From positions 868,001-932,000 of the forward strand of contig JACKCI010000001.1 in the NCBI GenBank assembly GCA_020634155.1: 64,000 nucleotides of DNA. The letters are read 5' to 3'. Shown piece after piece: positions 15,982-25,607 of the stretch. Under the pieces are notes generated by a model. It ran no database searches. It saw only the letters and a list, made by a program, of their open reading frames with translations, and was not told the origin of the DNA. The DNA is from Anaerolineales bacterium. GTDB taxonomy: Bacteria > Chloroflexota > Anaerolineae > Aggregatilineales > J027. Every line of letters begins with the position of its first letter. The first letter of the stretch is position 1. Position numbers and translations under genes: made by a program.

Positions 15982-16816
15982 CCCGAAACTCGTTATAGAT
16001 GAATTGCAACCCAGTGCGGACACGCTGCTGCACTTCCATGAGTTCGTATTCAAGAGGCGGTGGGAATAACGCCAAGAGTTCATGGATAATCTTGACCATC
16101 TCCGACGGTGGGCGGTTGGCTTCATAAAGATTCTCAACACGATGACGGGCCAATTCAAGATAGCGCGTCATGGGTTCAATGGCCGCCAAATCAATCTCGT
16201 TACCGCGTCCGGGTATCAGACGCACATCAGCCAGTGCTTGCTGCAAATAATCCAAGGCCGCCAGCCATTCCTCCGAATATGGGCTATTGACATAGGGGGC
16301 CGTCTCCGCCACCACACTATCACCCGCAAACAAGATGTTAGATTCGGGCAAATGTACCCAAATCGAGCCGCGTGTCGGGCCGGGGCGATGGCTCAACAAC
16401 AAGGTTTTGTCGCCGAAGTGAAGGCGCATTTGCGAGGTAAAGGTCACGGTTGGTACCATAATCCGCCCAATTGATAAGCTGGCATGTTCCCGCGAATTGG
16501 TCGCCAATGCACTGGCAATTGATGATACATAGGAATTGGACAAACTGGCGAGGGTTTCATGGGTAGCGATGTGAGCAATCAAGAGTTCCGGTTGGAACCA
16601 CCATGCCCCTAACATGCGGTCACGGTGCGAATCCAACACAATCACCGCCTGCACAGGCACATTACGGTACTCTTGAATGGTAGTCCGCCAGCGCTTGGCA
16701 TCATCGGGGAAAGGTGGCACATCAATCAGAATAACGCCCTCATTCGTGAAAACTGCGCCCACCGTCACCCCCCGTAGATTGGTCTCAATTATCACACCAT
16801 CGGTGAGTTCATGCAC
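15959..16816 (-). CDS. MBL-fold protein with a degenerate metal site
   Basis: A 285-residue protein with the metallo-beta-lactamase fold pattern: early beta hairpin (VGAVFTNEGVILIDVP), then at residues 62-67 the HxHxDH position reads DSHRDR, so the first and last His are replaced while His64 and Asp66 remain. A later FAGDS near residue 165 keeps the bridging Asp. Metal-dependent hydrolysis is therefore doubtful, and a binding or regulatory role is possible. The C-terminal 90 residues are helical. It overlaps the upstream alaX gene by 8 nt and closes the long minus-strand run. Confidence 0.75.
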   Translation of the reverse strand: MHELTDGVIIETNLRGVTVGAVFTNEGVILIDVPPFPDDAKRWRTTIQEYRNVPVQAVIVLDSHRDRMLGAWWFQPELLIAHIATHETLASLSNSYVSSIASALATNSREHASLSIGRIMVPTVTFTSQMRLHFGDKTLLLSHRPGPTRGSIWVHLPESNILFAGDSVVAETAPYVNSPYSEEWLAALDYLQQALADVRLIPGRGNEIDLAAIEPMTRYLELARHRVENLYEANRPPSEMVKIIHELLALFPPPLEYELMEVQQRVRTGLQFIYNEFREKQQREH

Positions 16817-18020
16817 CGCGAATTGCTCCCTCTATGCTTGTGAGTACGGCCTGCAATTGGCTCTCGGTTACAGGCACGCCACCCCCTTGGGCCAGATTAG
16901 GCCGCCCACCACCTTTTTGGCTGCCCAGTGAGGATAGACCCTGCTTAAGCAATGGCACCATATCCAATTCCAATTCAGCCGAGCGTGCCAAAAGCAGATG
17001 CCCCGCATCACCGTATATCCCCAATAATGCCACCGTCTGAGGGTGCGCCACCAGTTGATTTGCCAATTGCTGCAAGTCACGCGGGGTCAGGCTCTCGCTT
17101 ATCCAAGAAACAATCACCATCTCACCACTTGCTTGATTCGAAGCCGCCTGCCACAAGCGCTCGGCTTGATAGCCCATCAACTCTTCTTGAGTCGCCCGCA
17201 GTATGCGATTGAGTGCCTTGTTCTCCTCACGCATTTTTTCGATGACATCAGGAATTTGCTCAACGCCTGTCGTAAGTTGCGCCATAAGGTTATGCAGCAA
17301 TGTATTCTTAGCCCGATAATCCTCCAGCGCCCGCTGCCCACAGCGAAACTCGACCCGCGTCTTGCCTTTGGTGCTATCCAGACGTATAACCTTAATCAAC
17401 CCCACTTCGCCAGTATGGGCCACATGGGTACCCCCACAGGCCGTCACATCAAAGCCACCAATATCAATCACCCGCACGGCTCCCGTCACCTTGTCCGAAA
17501 TCTTGCGAAGTTGCAGGGCCGCCAACTCATCAGGGCTAGGGAACCACGCCCGCACCGGACGGTTTTCGGCAATAATGTGGTTGGCTAGATCTTCGGCGGC
17601 ATCCACTTCGACAGGCGTCACGTCGGCGCGGTCAAGGTCAATCGTGACGCTGTTCTCGCTGAGATGAAAGCTCACCGTTGGAGCCTCCACCGCGTTGATA
17701 AAGGCACGGGTGAGGATATGCTGTCCAGTATGATGCTGCATGTGGTCAAAGCGCCGACCCCAGTCAATCACCCCTTGCACAGAATCAGCACCAAGCGGCT
17801 GCCCAGTGATATGCAAGACAGGCTCAGTATCGCCCGCCGTTACCACATCTAGCACTGCCACGCCATTCAAGGTGCCAAGGTCGTTGGGTTGACCGCCGCT
17901 AGTTGGATAAAAAGCGCTGTCGGATAGCACCACTGCTGGAAGGCCCTCGTGGGTCGTCTGTTCCAGCACCATCGCGCTAAATTCACGTAAATAGGCGTTA
18001 TCGTAGTATAGTCGGCTCAT
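16809..18020 (-). CDS. alaX: Alanyl-tRNA editing protein (AlaX-type) with DHHA1 domain
   Basis: Trans-editing hydrolase that removes Ser or Gly from mischarged tRNA-Ala. The 403-residue protein has the zinc-binding motif HHTGQH near residue 93 and CGGTHVAHTGE near 200, then a coiled region and a DHHA1 domain at the C-terminus ending in GGRPNLAQGG. This corresponds to AlaRS lacking the catalytic core (long AlaX form). Start set at the ATG at 18020, where ATGA overlaps the stop of the methyltransferase gene; an upstream alternative at 18044 adds eight unrelated residues. Confidence 0.9.
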   Translation of the reverse strand: MSRLYYDNAYLREFSAMVLEQTTHEGLPAVVLSDSAFYPTSGGQPNDLGTLNGVAVLDVVTAGDTEPVLHITGQPLGADSVQGVIDWGRRFDHMQHHTGQHILTRAFINAVEAPTVSFHLSENSVTIDLDRADVTPVEVDAAEDLANHIIAENRPVRAWFPSPDELAALQLRKISDKVTGAVRVIDIGGFDVTACGGTHVAHTGEVGLIKVIRLDSTKGKTRVEFRCGQRALEDYRAKNTLLHNLMAQLTTGVEQIPDVIEKMREENKALNRILRATQEELMGYQAERLWQAASNQASGEMVIVSWISESLTPRDLQQLANQLVAHPQTVALLGIYGDAGHLLLARSAELELDMVPLLKQGLSSLGSQKGGGRPNLAQGGGVPVTESQLQAVLTSIEGAIRGA

Positions 18021-18988
18021 GCGTTTGTCGTCAGTACACACCATGTTAATTCAGTATCGGTCACAGGTAACCCGTCAATGCCTGCTCCTAGAAGGTCACT
18101 CTTAGGCGTCGGGCTGGCGAAAGCAGGGTAGGCATTGGCAACCTCCATCGCCCACCCCACCGCAGCAAAGGATTGACGGGTTGTGTCTTCAAAAAGCATT
18201 GACTCCATGTCGAGTTCGCGGGCAGCATGGCGATTAGCCTCATCATCGGGCGGGAAAAAGAAATGTGTCGCCAATAGCCGTCCAGCACTGATGCGCCGCC
18301 ATTCCGCCACCGCCTCTCCTTGAACATTAGATAACCCGACGTGGCTTGTCAAGGTTGGGACGCTGCCATTCTTAAAGGGCGTCTTGCGTGAATCGCAGAC
18401 CACAAGGCTCAGTTGGTCATAGAGACCCAAGACCTCAAAGCGGCGGCGGTTCTGGCGTAACACACGCGGGCTGAAATCAGTAGCGACCACAGGCTGCACC
18501 TTAGCCCTCAGCAAGCGCTCCACCAAGACCCCGCGTCCCGATGCTAGATCGACCACTGGCCCAATCGCTCGCTCAACGACATAGCGCAATTGACGCTCCA
18601 CACCATCCAGATAGCTGGGCGTGTACAGGCCACGCTCGGCTTGGCGCATAACCATCTCAGCCTCACGGAAGCGCCCCTGCTCCTGCAAAACCAGCCCCCA
18701 GTAGAATTGATCAGCGGGGTTGGTACTCGCATGCAACTGGTCAAGCAAGCCCTCATACTGGCTCAACATCGTGGTCAAGCGGTCATCGGCCTGCTGCCAA
18801 TAATCCTCAATCGGCAAGTCAGTAGTAAGGAAAAGTGCGATGTCATCACGCACAGGGTAGACCGCCCCACATTCGATACAGGTAGCCCGCCCTTGATGAA
18901 TGCGGTTGGCGCTCCGTTCATCAATACCCCATGAGAGCGCCCCACCACAAGCCGGACACTGGAGGATTTCGAGTAGGAAGTCAAGCAT
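18017..18988 (-). CDS. Trm112-like zinc ribbon fused to a SAM-dependent methyltransferase
   Basis: A 323-residue protein. Residues about 8-50 form a Trm112p-type zinc ribbon (CPACGG ... CIECGAVYPV), a module that usually accompanies methyltransferases. A helical linker follows, then a class I SAM-binding core begins near residue 150 (VVDLASGRGVLVERL) with VVATDFS and VVCDSR strands. The substrate is not evident. It is 2 nt downstream of xdhC and overlaps alaX by 4 nt, so it is co-transcribed, but no direct functional tie is visible. Confidence 0.8.
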   Translation of the reverse strand: MLDFLLEILQCPACGGALSWGIDERSANRIHQGRATCIECGAVYPVRDDIALFLTTDLPIEDYWQQADDRLTTMLSQYEGLLDQLHASTNPADQFYWGLVLQEQGRFREAEMVMRQAERGLYTPSYLDGVERQLRYVVERAIGPVVDLASGRGVLVERLLRAKVQPVVATDFSPRVLRQNRRRFEVLGLYDQLSLVVCDSRKTPFKNGSVPTLTSHVGLSNVQGEAVAEWRRISAGRLLATHFFFPPDDEANRHAARELDMESMLFEDTTRQSFAAVGWAMEVANAYPAFASPTPKSDLLGAGIDGLPVTDTELTWCVLTTNA

Positions 18989-18990
18989 GA

Positions 18991-19773
18991 TTAGGCTCCT
19001 CGATAGTGGGCGATAATCTCGGCCATGATACTAACGGCGATTTCATGCGGCGTCTCGGCATGGATGTCCAAGCCGATTGGTGACTTAATGCGCTCCACTG
19101 ATGCCTCGGTTAGATGGTGCTCCTCTAATAAAGTCTTGCGCGTCAATGCCCAACGCCGCTTGGAGCCAATCAAGCCAATGTAGGCCGCCTTGGATTCCAG
19201 CAGGCGTGGTAACAACTGCACATCGACGGGCAAGCCGCGTGTCAGGGCCGCCACAAAGGTCAATGGCCCGATGCTCACCTCATCCAATAACTGCTCCGGT
19301 GCCACCGGATAATAGCCATCCATACTGGGGAGTGCTTCAGGCGTACACAGTTCGGCGCGGTCATCACTGACCACTACCCGATAGCCTGACCACTTCGCCA
19401 ACTCTGCCAGTGCCTTGCCGACATGTCCGCAACCGATAATCAGCACCGTCGGCACCAGCCCCACCGCCTCAACAAAAATCTCAACGGTGCCACCACAGAT
19501 ACCGGGGTCACCATCTTTGAGATCAGACAAGTTGTAGGTGAAGGTCTGCGCTTGTCCATGCTGCATAATAGCTTGGCCCTCTTGGATAACCAGCGACTCC
19601 ATCATGCCACCGCCCACCGTACCCACAAAGGAGCCATCGGGCCACACCAGCATCTTGGCTCCTGCTTGGCGTGGCACTGAGCCGTTGGTGCGGATAACAG
19701 TAGCGAGGGCAGCCGTCTTGCCTTCACGCTCGGCCTCAACAAGGGCCTCATACACGGCGCGGGACTCACTCAC
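18991..19773 (-). CDS. xdhC: XdhC/CoxI-family molybdenum cofactor insertion protein
   Basis: Binds and sulfurates molybdenum cofactor and inserts it into xanthine-dehydrogenase-type enzymes. The 260-residue protein has the XdhC/CoxI N-terminal domain (ATVIRTNGSVPRQAGAKML, GTVGGG) and a Rossmann C-terminal domain (VLIIGCGHVGKALAEL). The start is taken as GTG at 19773: AGGAG lies 8 nt upstream and GTGA overlaps the XdhD-like stop by 4 nt. The ATG at 19800 would overlap by 31 nt. The coupling makes the XdhD-like enzyme its natural client. Confidence 0.88.
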   Translation of the reverse strand: MSESRAVYEALVEAEREGKTAALATVIRTNGSVPRQAGAKMLVWPDGSFVGTVGGGMMESLVIQEGQAIMQHGQAQTFTYNLSDLKDGDPGICGGTVEIFVEAVGLVPTVLIIGCGHVGKALAELAKWSGYRVVVSDDRAELCTPEALPSMDGYYPVAPEQLLDEVSIGPLTFVAALTRGLPVDVQLLPRLLESKAAYIGLIGSKRRWALTRKTLLEEHHLTEASVERIKSPIGLDIHAETPHEIAVSIMAEIIAHYRGA

Positions 19774-22751
19774 AAGGCTTGCTCCTGCAAGGCTCGCCAA
19801 ACCTTCTCCGGCAAGATAGGGCCATCCGGTATCCAGACTCCCACCGCATCATACACCGCATTGGCGACGGCTGGCCCAACCCCATCCATTGGGATTTCAG
19901 CCACCGCTTTGGCACCAAAGGGGCCGCTTTCTTCATAGGTCTCAATGAAAATCACACCTAGTTCTGGCGCTTCGTCAGCACGAAATATCTTGTAATCATC
20001 AAATTGGCGGTTAAGCAACGAGCCGTTGGTATCAAAGGCCATTTCTTCGCAGACCGCATAGCCCAATGCTTGCATCATGCCACCTTCGATTTGTCCGCTG
20101 GCCGTCACCGGATTGATAATCACGCCACTATCCACCGCCATAATCAACTCATCGACGGTAACCTGCCCAGTCTCAGTATCAACCGTCACCACCGCAAATT
20201 GAGCGCCAAAAGGCGGCGGACTCTCTGGACTAACATAGCTGCCAATGCCCATAATCTGGTGCTGGTCGGCTTGGTGCAGGCTATAGAGGGCTATCTCGCG
20301 GTGGCTGACCTGCCGCCCATCAGGTGCCCATGCCGCCCGTCCCCGCAAAGTGATAGCTTCGGGCTGAACCTGTCCATTGCCCTCAGCATTGAACATAGCC
20401 GCCGCCACCTTCTTCATTTGCAGCGCCACTTCTTCGGCGGCAATCTGGGTGGCTCGCCCGCTGATATAGGTGGTCGATGAGGCATAGGCCCCCTTGTCGA
20501 AAGGTGTGAAGTCGGTATCCGAGGAATAGGTGATAAAGTCGGTGGTCTCGCAGCCCAAGACCTCGGCTGCAATCTGGGTCAACACTGTATCCGACCCCGT
20601 GCCAAGGTCAGTGGCCCCTACCAGCAGGTTAAACGAGCCATCGTCGTTAATTTTGAGGCTGGCGGCCCCCATATCCAAGCGCGGAATAGCCGTCCCTTGC
20701 ATGACACAAGCCAAGCCGATACCGCGTCGCAAATGGGGCTTACCCGCCACCTGATGCCACTCATAATTGCCATAGCGCTCCGTCCAGCGAATAGCCCGCA
20801 AGCCCTCTCGCACGCAATCCTCAAGGCCACAGGTGCGGATATATTCCGGCTGGGCATCGCGCCCCTCGTTCCACGCCTTGCTGACGGGATGTAAGTCGCC
20901 TGTCTTGACCGCATTATCGAGGCGGAACTTGATGGGGTCAAAGCCCATCTCGCGGCAAATCCACTCCATGTGCTGCTCCAGCGCCCAGAAGCCCTGTGGC
21001 ACGCCATAGCCGCGATAAGCCCCACTCGGCGGGGTGTTGGTATAGACAATATCAGTCGTGAATTTGATGTTGGGGGCGTTATAGAGGGCCATCGCCTTAT
21101 GACCAGTGTTGCCCGCCACCGTCAGGGCATGAGAGCCATAGGCCCCTGTATCGGAGAGGGCGTACATCTCATTCGCTACCATGCGCCCATCGTTGGTAAC
21201 GCCTGTCTTCATGGTGATATACATGGGATGGCGGCTGCGGCTAGTGAAGAACTCCTCCTCGCGGGTGTATTCAAAGCGCACCGGACGCCCCGTGACAATC
21301 GTCAAGTGGGCCGCCACATCCTCAATCAACACCTCTTGCTTGACGCCAAAACCACCCCCAATACGTGGCTTGATAACCCGAATGCGCTTTTCTTCGAGAC
21401 CCAACACGGGTGCCAAGATACGCCGTACATGGAAGGGTACTTGGGTGCTAGTGCGGATAATCAAGCGGTCATCTTCGTCCCACCAAGTCACCACCACATG
21501 GTTCTCAATCGGGGTTTGCTGCACCTTGGGGCTATAATAAACACGCTCAAAGATGTGGTCGGCTTGGGCAAAACCCTCCGCTACCCTGCCAACCTCCCAC
21601 TCGATGCGGGCGGCAAGATTGCGGCTGGCGTCTTCGATGTGCCAACTTTCCGGCTCATCATGCAGAATCGGTACTCCCTCGCCCATGCTCTCACGCGGGT
21701 CAAAAACGGCGGGCAGCAATTCATACTCGACTTCGATGAGGTCAAGGGCTTGCAGGGCAAGGGCCTCAGTCTCGGCTGCTACCATTGCCACACGGTCACC
21801 CACATAACGCACTTTGTAATCCAAGCTGAAATTATCATGCGGGCCGGGTTCGGGGTGCGATTGCCCCGCAGTGGTATAGACCACCCGCGGCAAATCCTCA
21901 TAAGTCAGCACCGCATGAACCCCCTCAAGGGCGCGGGCTTTGCTGACATCAATACGCTTAATCAAAGCATGGGGATGCGGACTCCATAGTACCTTGGCGG
22001 TCAGCATTCCACGCAATTCTATATCATCAGCAAAGGCGGGCTTGCCTTGCACCAATTTCGCAGCGTCCACCTTGGGCTTAGGTTTGCCAACCTGTTGTAG
22101 GTCTTCTTTTTCAGGTAGGAGCGTCATGACGGGTAACGGTGAAGTTCGCACACGGGTCATCGGCCCATCTGCCCCACTCATTGACGGTGGTTCAGATACC
22201 TCTAGCTGGGGTGGCAGGAATAAATCAGGTGGAGCCGGAATCGCACCATCAATCGGTGGCACTTCTTCGCCCCGCAGCCTAGCTGCTGCCCGCAAGACGG
22301 CCTGAACAGGTTTGACATAGCCCGTATCGCGGCTCAACACCCCCGCCAAGGCTTCCCGTACCTCATCCTCAGTCGGGCGCAGATTGTCGCGTAGCAAGGT
22401 CAACGCACAGAGAATAAACGCGGGCGTCTCATAACCACACTGAATAGCACCCGTTTCAATAAAGGCTTGTTGCAAGGCATGAAGGGGGTCACTCCCTTTC
22501 CAGCCGCGCTGTTGAGCGCCACCCACGCCCTCAATAGTCAAAACTTGTCGTCCATCGGCTTGGGCTGCCAATATCATGCCTGCCAGCATCGGACTACCGT
22601 CAATCAACACCGTATCCGCACCGCTATAGCCATATTCATCACCAAACTTGACACCCCAAACCCCATGCCGTCGCAAGGCACGCAGCAGCGTCTCATGGGC
22701 GGCCACTTCCCATTCAACCGCTTGCCCGTTGAGATTAAAATTAATGTTCAT
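19770..22751 (-). CDS. xdhD: XdhD-like molybdenum hydroxylase with a decayed 2Fe-2S domain
   Basis: A 993-residue single-chain enzyme. Residues 1-165 have the fold pattern of the 2Fe-2S subunit, but seven of the eight cluster Cys positions are changed: D38, S43, D46 and about G58 in the first cluster; C105 kept but E108, S140 and D142 in the second. Residues about 235-993 are the molybdopterin domains (GGGFGVKQEV; PFGAKAVAEIP with the base Glu kept). E. coli XdhD shows a similar Cys-poor N-terminus. Known relatives oxidise purines, some with labile selenium. There is no FAD domain, so electrons need a partner. ATGA links it to the upstream membrane gene. Confidence 0.88.
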   Translation of the reverse strand: MNINFNLNGQAVEWEVAAHETLLRALRRHGVWGVKFGDEYGYSGADTVLIDGSPMLAGMILAAQADGRQVLTIEGVGGAQQRGWKGSDPLHALQQAFIETGAIQCGYETPAFILCALTLLRDNLRPTEDEVREALAGVLSRDTGYVKPVQAVLRAAARLRGEEVPPIDGAIPAPPDLFLPPQLEVSEPPSMSGADGPMTRVRTSPLPVMTLLPEKEDLQQVGKPKPKVDAAKLVQGKPAFADDIELRGMLTAKVLWSPHPHALIKRIDVSKARALEGVHAVLTYEDLPRVVYTTAGQSHPEPGPHDNFSLDYKVRYVGDRVAMVAAETEALALQALDLIEVEYELLPAVFDPRESMGEGVPILHDEPESWHIEDASRNLAARIEWEVGRVAEGFAQADHIFERVYYSPKVQQTPIENHVVVTWWDEDDRLIIRTSTQVPFHVRRILAPVLGLEEKRIRVIKPRIGGGFGVKQEVLIEDVAAHLTIVTGRPVRFEYTREEEFFTSRSRHPMYITMKTGVTNDGRMVANEMYALSDTGAYGSHALTVAGNTGHKAMALYNAPNIKFTTDIVYTNTPPSGAYRGYGVPQGFWALEQHMEWICREMGFDPIKFRLDNAVKTGDLHPVSKAWNEGRDAQPEYIRTCGLEDCVREGLRAIRWTERYGNYEWHQVAGKPHLRRGIGLACVMQGTAIPRLDMGAASLKINDDGSFNLLVGATDLGTGSDTVLTQIAAEVLGCETTDFITYSSDTDFTPFDKGAYASSTTYISGRATQIAAEEVALQMKKVAAAMFNAEGNGQVQPEAITLRGRAAWAPDGRQVSHREIALYSLHQADQHQIMGIGSYVSPESPPPFGAQFAVVTVDTETGQVTVDELIMAVDSGVIINPVTASGQIEGGMMQALGYAVCEEMAFDTNGSLLNRQFDDYKIFRADEAPELGVIFIETYEESGPFGAKAVAEIPMDGVGPAVANAVYDAVGVWIPDGPILPEKVWRALQEQAL

Positions 22752-25147
22752 CGCAAAACCTCAATCTCGCCCACAAAGAGGCGGTCTGTATTATTTACAG
22801 TATACCGTGTTTGGGTGTTTGGGTCGTAAAAGCCCAACGCCACCGTGTAATGCCCTGCCGTTATACCCTCAATCGTATAGCGTTCCGTGAAGGCTCCTGC
22901 TTGCCAATTAGCGGGCGGTATCCCTTGCACCCATGTATCCACTTGATAGGCGGGCTGCTGTTCAGGGTCAGTGTAAATATGGATAAACAGCTTGCCATCA
23001 TGCGTCAACTGCCCATTAGAGAACCACGTCGCCTCTAGCTGCAACTGGTCACCCGCCACCTGCTGGGCCAACTCTACCAATTGTAACGGATGTTGGTCAG
23101 GGTCATAAAACGTCGCCTGCATATGGTCAGGAGCCGCAACGGTCTCAAGCTGCGTCGGGGTGACGAAATAGCTATACGGGTGATAAGTACCCTCGGCTTC
23201 AACACATAGGCGCGATTGAGAATGCGGCACATCAAACGCCACATCAAACCAATAGCCGGGAATGGCTGGCACCACCTTGATTTGCTCAACATTCTCACAG
23301 CCAATCAACAGACGAGCGGCTTCGGCAGCATGAACACGCAAGGTGATATGGTAATCAGATTCCCAATCGGGCAAATCAAAAGCCTCCCCCCCGTTAATAA
23401 GCCGTCCACCATCGGTAATGAGTACACAATCCGCACCGCAGTTGGCATAATCCAAGCGTCGCACATCACTGATAAAGCCGTCCACACCTGCATCATTCCA
23501 CCACTCATAGCCACGCTCGGCCTCTTGACGAATATCTCCAACATTCAGATAAAGTGTTGTAGATGCCGCTCCCCATGACCAATCGGGCCGCGAGACAATC
23601 TGGGTGGCTGTTGCGGAGGCCGCCGTGTTACGCGGCAAGGAATAGGTAAACTGCGCCAACTCCTCACCAAACACACCCGCTTGTTCCAAGAAGGGCAGGG
23701 ATTGAATGTCATGATAGACCGCAAAATAGTCCGGACGGTTCGGATAATTAAGCATGGTATCCGTAATCGTTCCAGATCCTTGACGCCATGCCAAGGCCAC
23801 ATCAGGTGTCGTCAGGCCCACAATATCATAAGTTGGTCGCTGACCCACATAGGCCATTACGCCCACATCATGCACCCCCATGCGTGCATCAGCGGGCAAG
23901 TTGGCATCGACCCAGCGTGCCATAGCGACCTGCTGATATCGTACCACCTTGATGTTATCAGCATAGCGGCGGGCATATTCTGGTAAGGTTGAGGCCGAGA
24001 GCAGCAAGATTACCACTGCCGTCACTTGGGACAATTTGATGATCCGCGCCTGCTTAACCATCAGCAGCACCCACCCCGCTAACGGGAACATCAGTGCCAT
24101 GAGTGGCAGTTGGTAGCGCTTGAAGTGCCAAAAAGCGGTATCAAGGGTAGCAACCCCCGCGCTCATCAGCAGCAACCACATCCCCACCAACAAGGCGGGT
24201 GTAATTCGACGCTGGCGATAACTACTCGGTACCCCATCTAAGACCGCAAAGAGCGCCAAAATGACCAATACCACCGGAATATAGCGCCCATCCGTCGCAT
24301 TGTAGCCACCGTTGAGCACCTCACGCCATAGCCGCCACCATGCCCCTAGGATTGTAATATAACGCTCGGATAGGGGCTTGCTCAAGTCATATAGATGGGA
24401 CTTGGCATAGTTGCCGCTGGCGGTGAGGCTACCCGTCAACGCTAGATTCGCAAGCGGCTGGATGGCGATGGCAGTCAACGGGAGTAGCAGATAAGGTCGC
24501 CACAGTGACTTGAGACGCTTCGCAAGCGGCTGAGGCTGTGTGGGTTGCAGCGTTTGATTGAGCATATGGGCCATCAATAGCATGACGGCAATCACCGCCC
24601 CCTCTGGGCGCACCAAGGAAGCCAAGGCCCCTGCTCCCATGACACGCCAGTCTTGCCAAAACCGATAGGCATACAAGGCCAGCAATACACTGAACACAAA
24701 TAGCCCTGTCTCCATACCACTCAAAGCCGCCCACACCATAGGGCCATTGAGCGCAAAACTGAGCGCAATTAGCACGGCGACTAGAAAATGCCAGCGTTGC
24801 GGTTGAACAGGTAAAATAAGGCGGTAAATTAGCACCGCGCTCCCCACCAAGCTCGTCACACCGACCAATACCGCCCAATAAGCGAGACTAAGCCCCTTGA
24901 AGCCGACGACATAGCCCACGGCTAGAATAGGCGTATATAAGAAGCTGGTTGAGCCAGAGGTGGGGTCGTCGCCCGTGTTGTACGCATAAGGATGACCCGT
25001 TGCCATCTGGCGGGCATATTGAAAATGGATATAGGTATCATCAAGGGGCATCAAGAGTGGCCCATCACTGGCTTGCAACCCCAGTGCTAGAAAAAGAGTC
25101 ACCGCAATGACCACCGCCCCAAGAATGAGCCACAACGCCTTATTCAT
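22748..25147 (-). CDS. Polytopic membrane glycosyltransferase (PMT/ArnT-like) with soluble C-terminal region
   Basis: A 799-residue protein. Residues about 1-420 contain roughly ten transmembrane segments; the first external loop holds LDDTYIHFQYARQMATGHPY, the acidic DD loop followed by a YAR-x-GHP pattern seen in lipid-linked-sugar-dependent glycosyltransferases of the GT39/GT83 type. The C-terminal 380 residues are beta-rich and predicted extracytoplasmic. The substrate is unknown. Start taken at the ATG at 25147, which overlaps the thioesterase stop by 8 nt; a TTG at 25168 is possible. Its position directly before xdhD looks like operon packing, not a metabolic link. Confidence 0.8.
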   Translation of the reverse strand: MNKALWLILGAVVIAVTLFLALGLQASDGPLLMPLDDTYIHFQYARQMATGHPYAYNTGDDPTSGSTSFLYTPILAVGYVVGFKGLSLAYWAVLVGVTSLVGSAVLIYRLILPVQPQRWHFLVAVLIALSFALNGPMVWAALSGMETGLFVFSVLLALYAYRFWQDWRVMGAGALASLVRPEGAVIAVMLLMAHMLNQTLQPTQPQPLAKRLKSLWRPYLLLPLTAIAIQPLANLALTGSLTASGNYAKSHLYDLSKPLSERYITILGAWWRLWREVLNGGYNATDGRYIPVVLVILALFAVLDGVPSSYRQRRITPALLVGMWLLLMSAGVATLDTAFWHFKRYQLPLMALMFPLAGWVLLMVKQARIIKLSQVTAVVILLLSASTLPEYARRYADNIKVVRYQQVAMARWVDANLPADARMGVHDVGVMAYVGQRPTYDIVGLTTPDVALAWRQGSGTITDTMLNYPNRPDYFAVYHDIQSLPFLEQAGVFGEELAQFTYSLPRNTAASATATQIVSRPDWSWGAASTTLYLNVGDIRQEAERGYEWWNDAGVDGFISDVRRLDYANCGADCVLITDGGRLINGGEAFDLPDWESDYHITLRVHAAEAARLLIGCENVEQIKVVPAIPGYWFDVAFDVPHSQSRLCVEAEGTYHPYSYFVTPTQLETVAAPDHMQATFYDPDQHPLQLVELAQQVAGDQLQLEATWFSNGQLTHDGKLFIHIYTDPEQQPAYQVDTWVQGIPPANWQAGAFTERYTIEGITAGHYTVALGFYDPNTQTRYTVNNTDRLFVGEIEVLR

Positions 25148-25607
25148 CAGGATAGACACGCCACCCAATCTCAGGGGTATTCATCTCCGCCAATTTGTCG
25201 GCGGGGATACCCACCAGCGTACAAGAGGCCTCCACCGCAACAGTACCGTCGGGCAAAATCGCTTGACCAATGGCCTGTGCAACCCGTTTACGGTCTTTGG
25301 TAATCACCCCACGAAAGAGGATTTCGGTATTAAGCGGCACCGAATGGCGATAGCGTAGCTCCATGGTACCCGTCACCATCAAGCGGTCAGGGTCAATGGT
25401 TAGGATAGCACGGCCCATCGTCTCATCGAGTACCGTCGCTACCATACCCCCATGCGTAATACCGGGGTAGCCTTGATAGAACTCAGTAAACACGATACGG
25501 GCTTCAACCTCGCAATCGCCCACCGAATAAAAGCGAATCTTGAGGCCAATCGGATTAGATACACCGCAGACAAAGCAGTGCTGGGAATTAGGTTGTTTTT
25601 GCATCAT
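25140..25607 (-). CDS. PaaI-like hotdog-fold thioesterase
   Basis: A 155-residue acyl-CoA thioesterase-like protein. Near the N-terminus it has CFVCGVSNPIGLKI, common in PaaI-type members, then YPGITHGGMVATVLDETMG, where HGG is the substrate-binding signature and the Asp in the following helix is the usual catalytic acid. Family members hydrolyse medium-chain or aromatic acyl-CoA. The ATG at 25607 overlaps the Clp-N gene stop by 4 nt (ATGA). The substrate cannot be inferred. Confidence 0.85.
   Translation of the reverse strand: MMQKQPNSQHCFVCGVSNPIGLKIRFYSVGDCEVEARIVFTEFYQGYPGITHGGMVATVLDETMGRAILTIDPDRLMVTGTMELRYRHSVPLNTEILFRGVITKDRKRVAQAIGQAILPDGTVAVEASCTLVGIPADKLAEMNTPEIGWRVYPDE

Noticed and set aside
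20970..21989. 339-residue plus-strand ORF inside the XdhD-like gene
   Set aside because: It is antisense to clear molybdopterin-domain coding sequence, has no family-like motifs or ribosome site, and reflects codon bias on the opposite strand.
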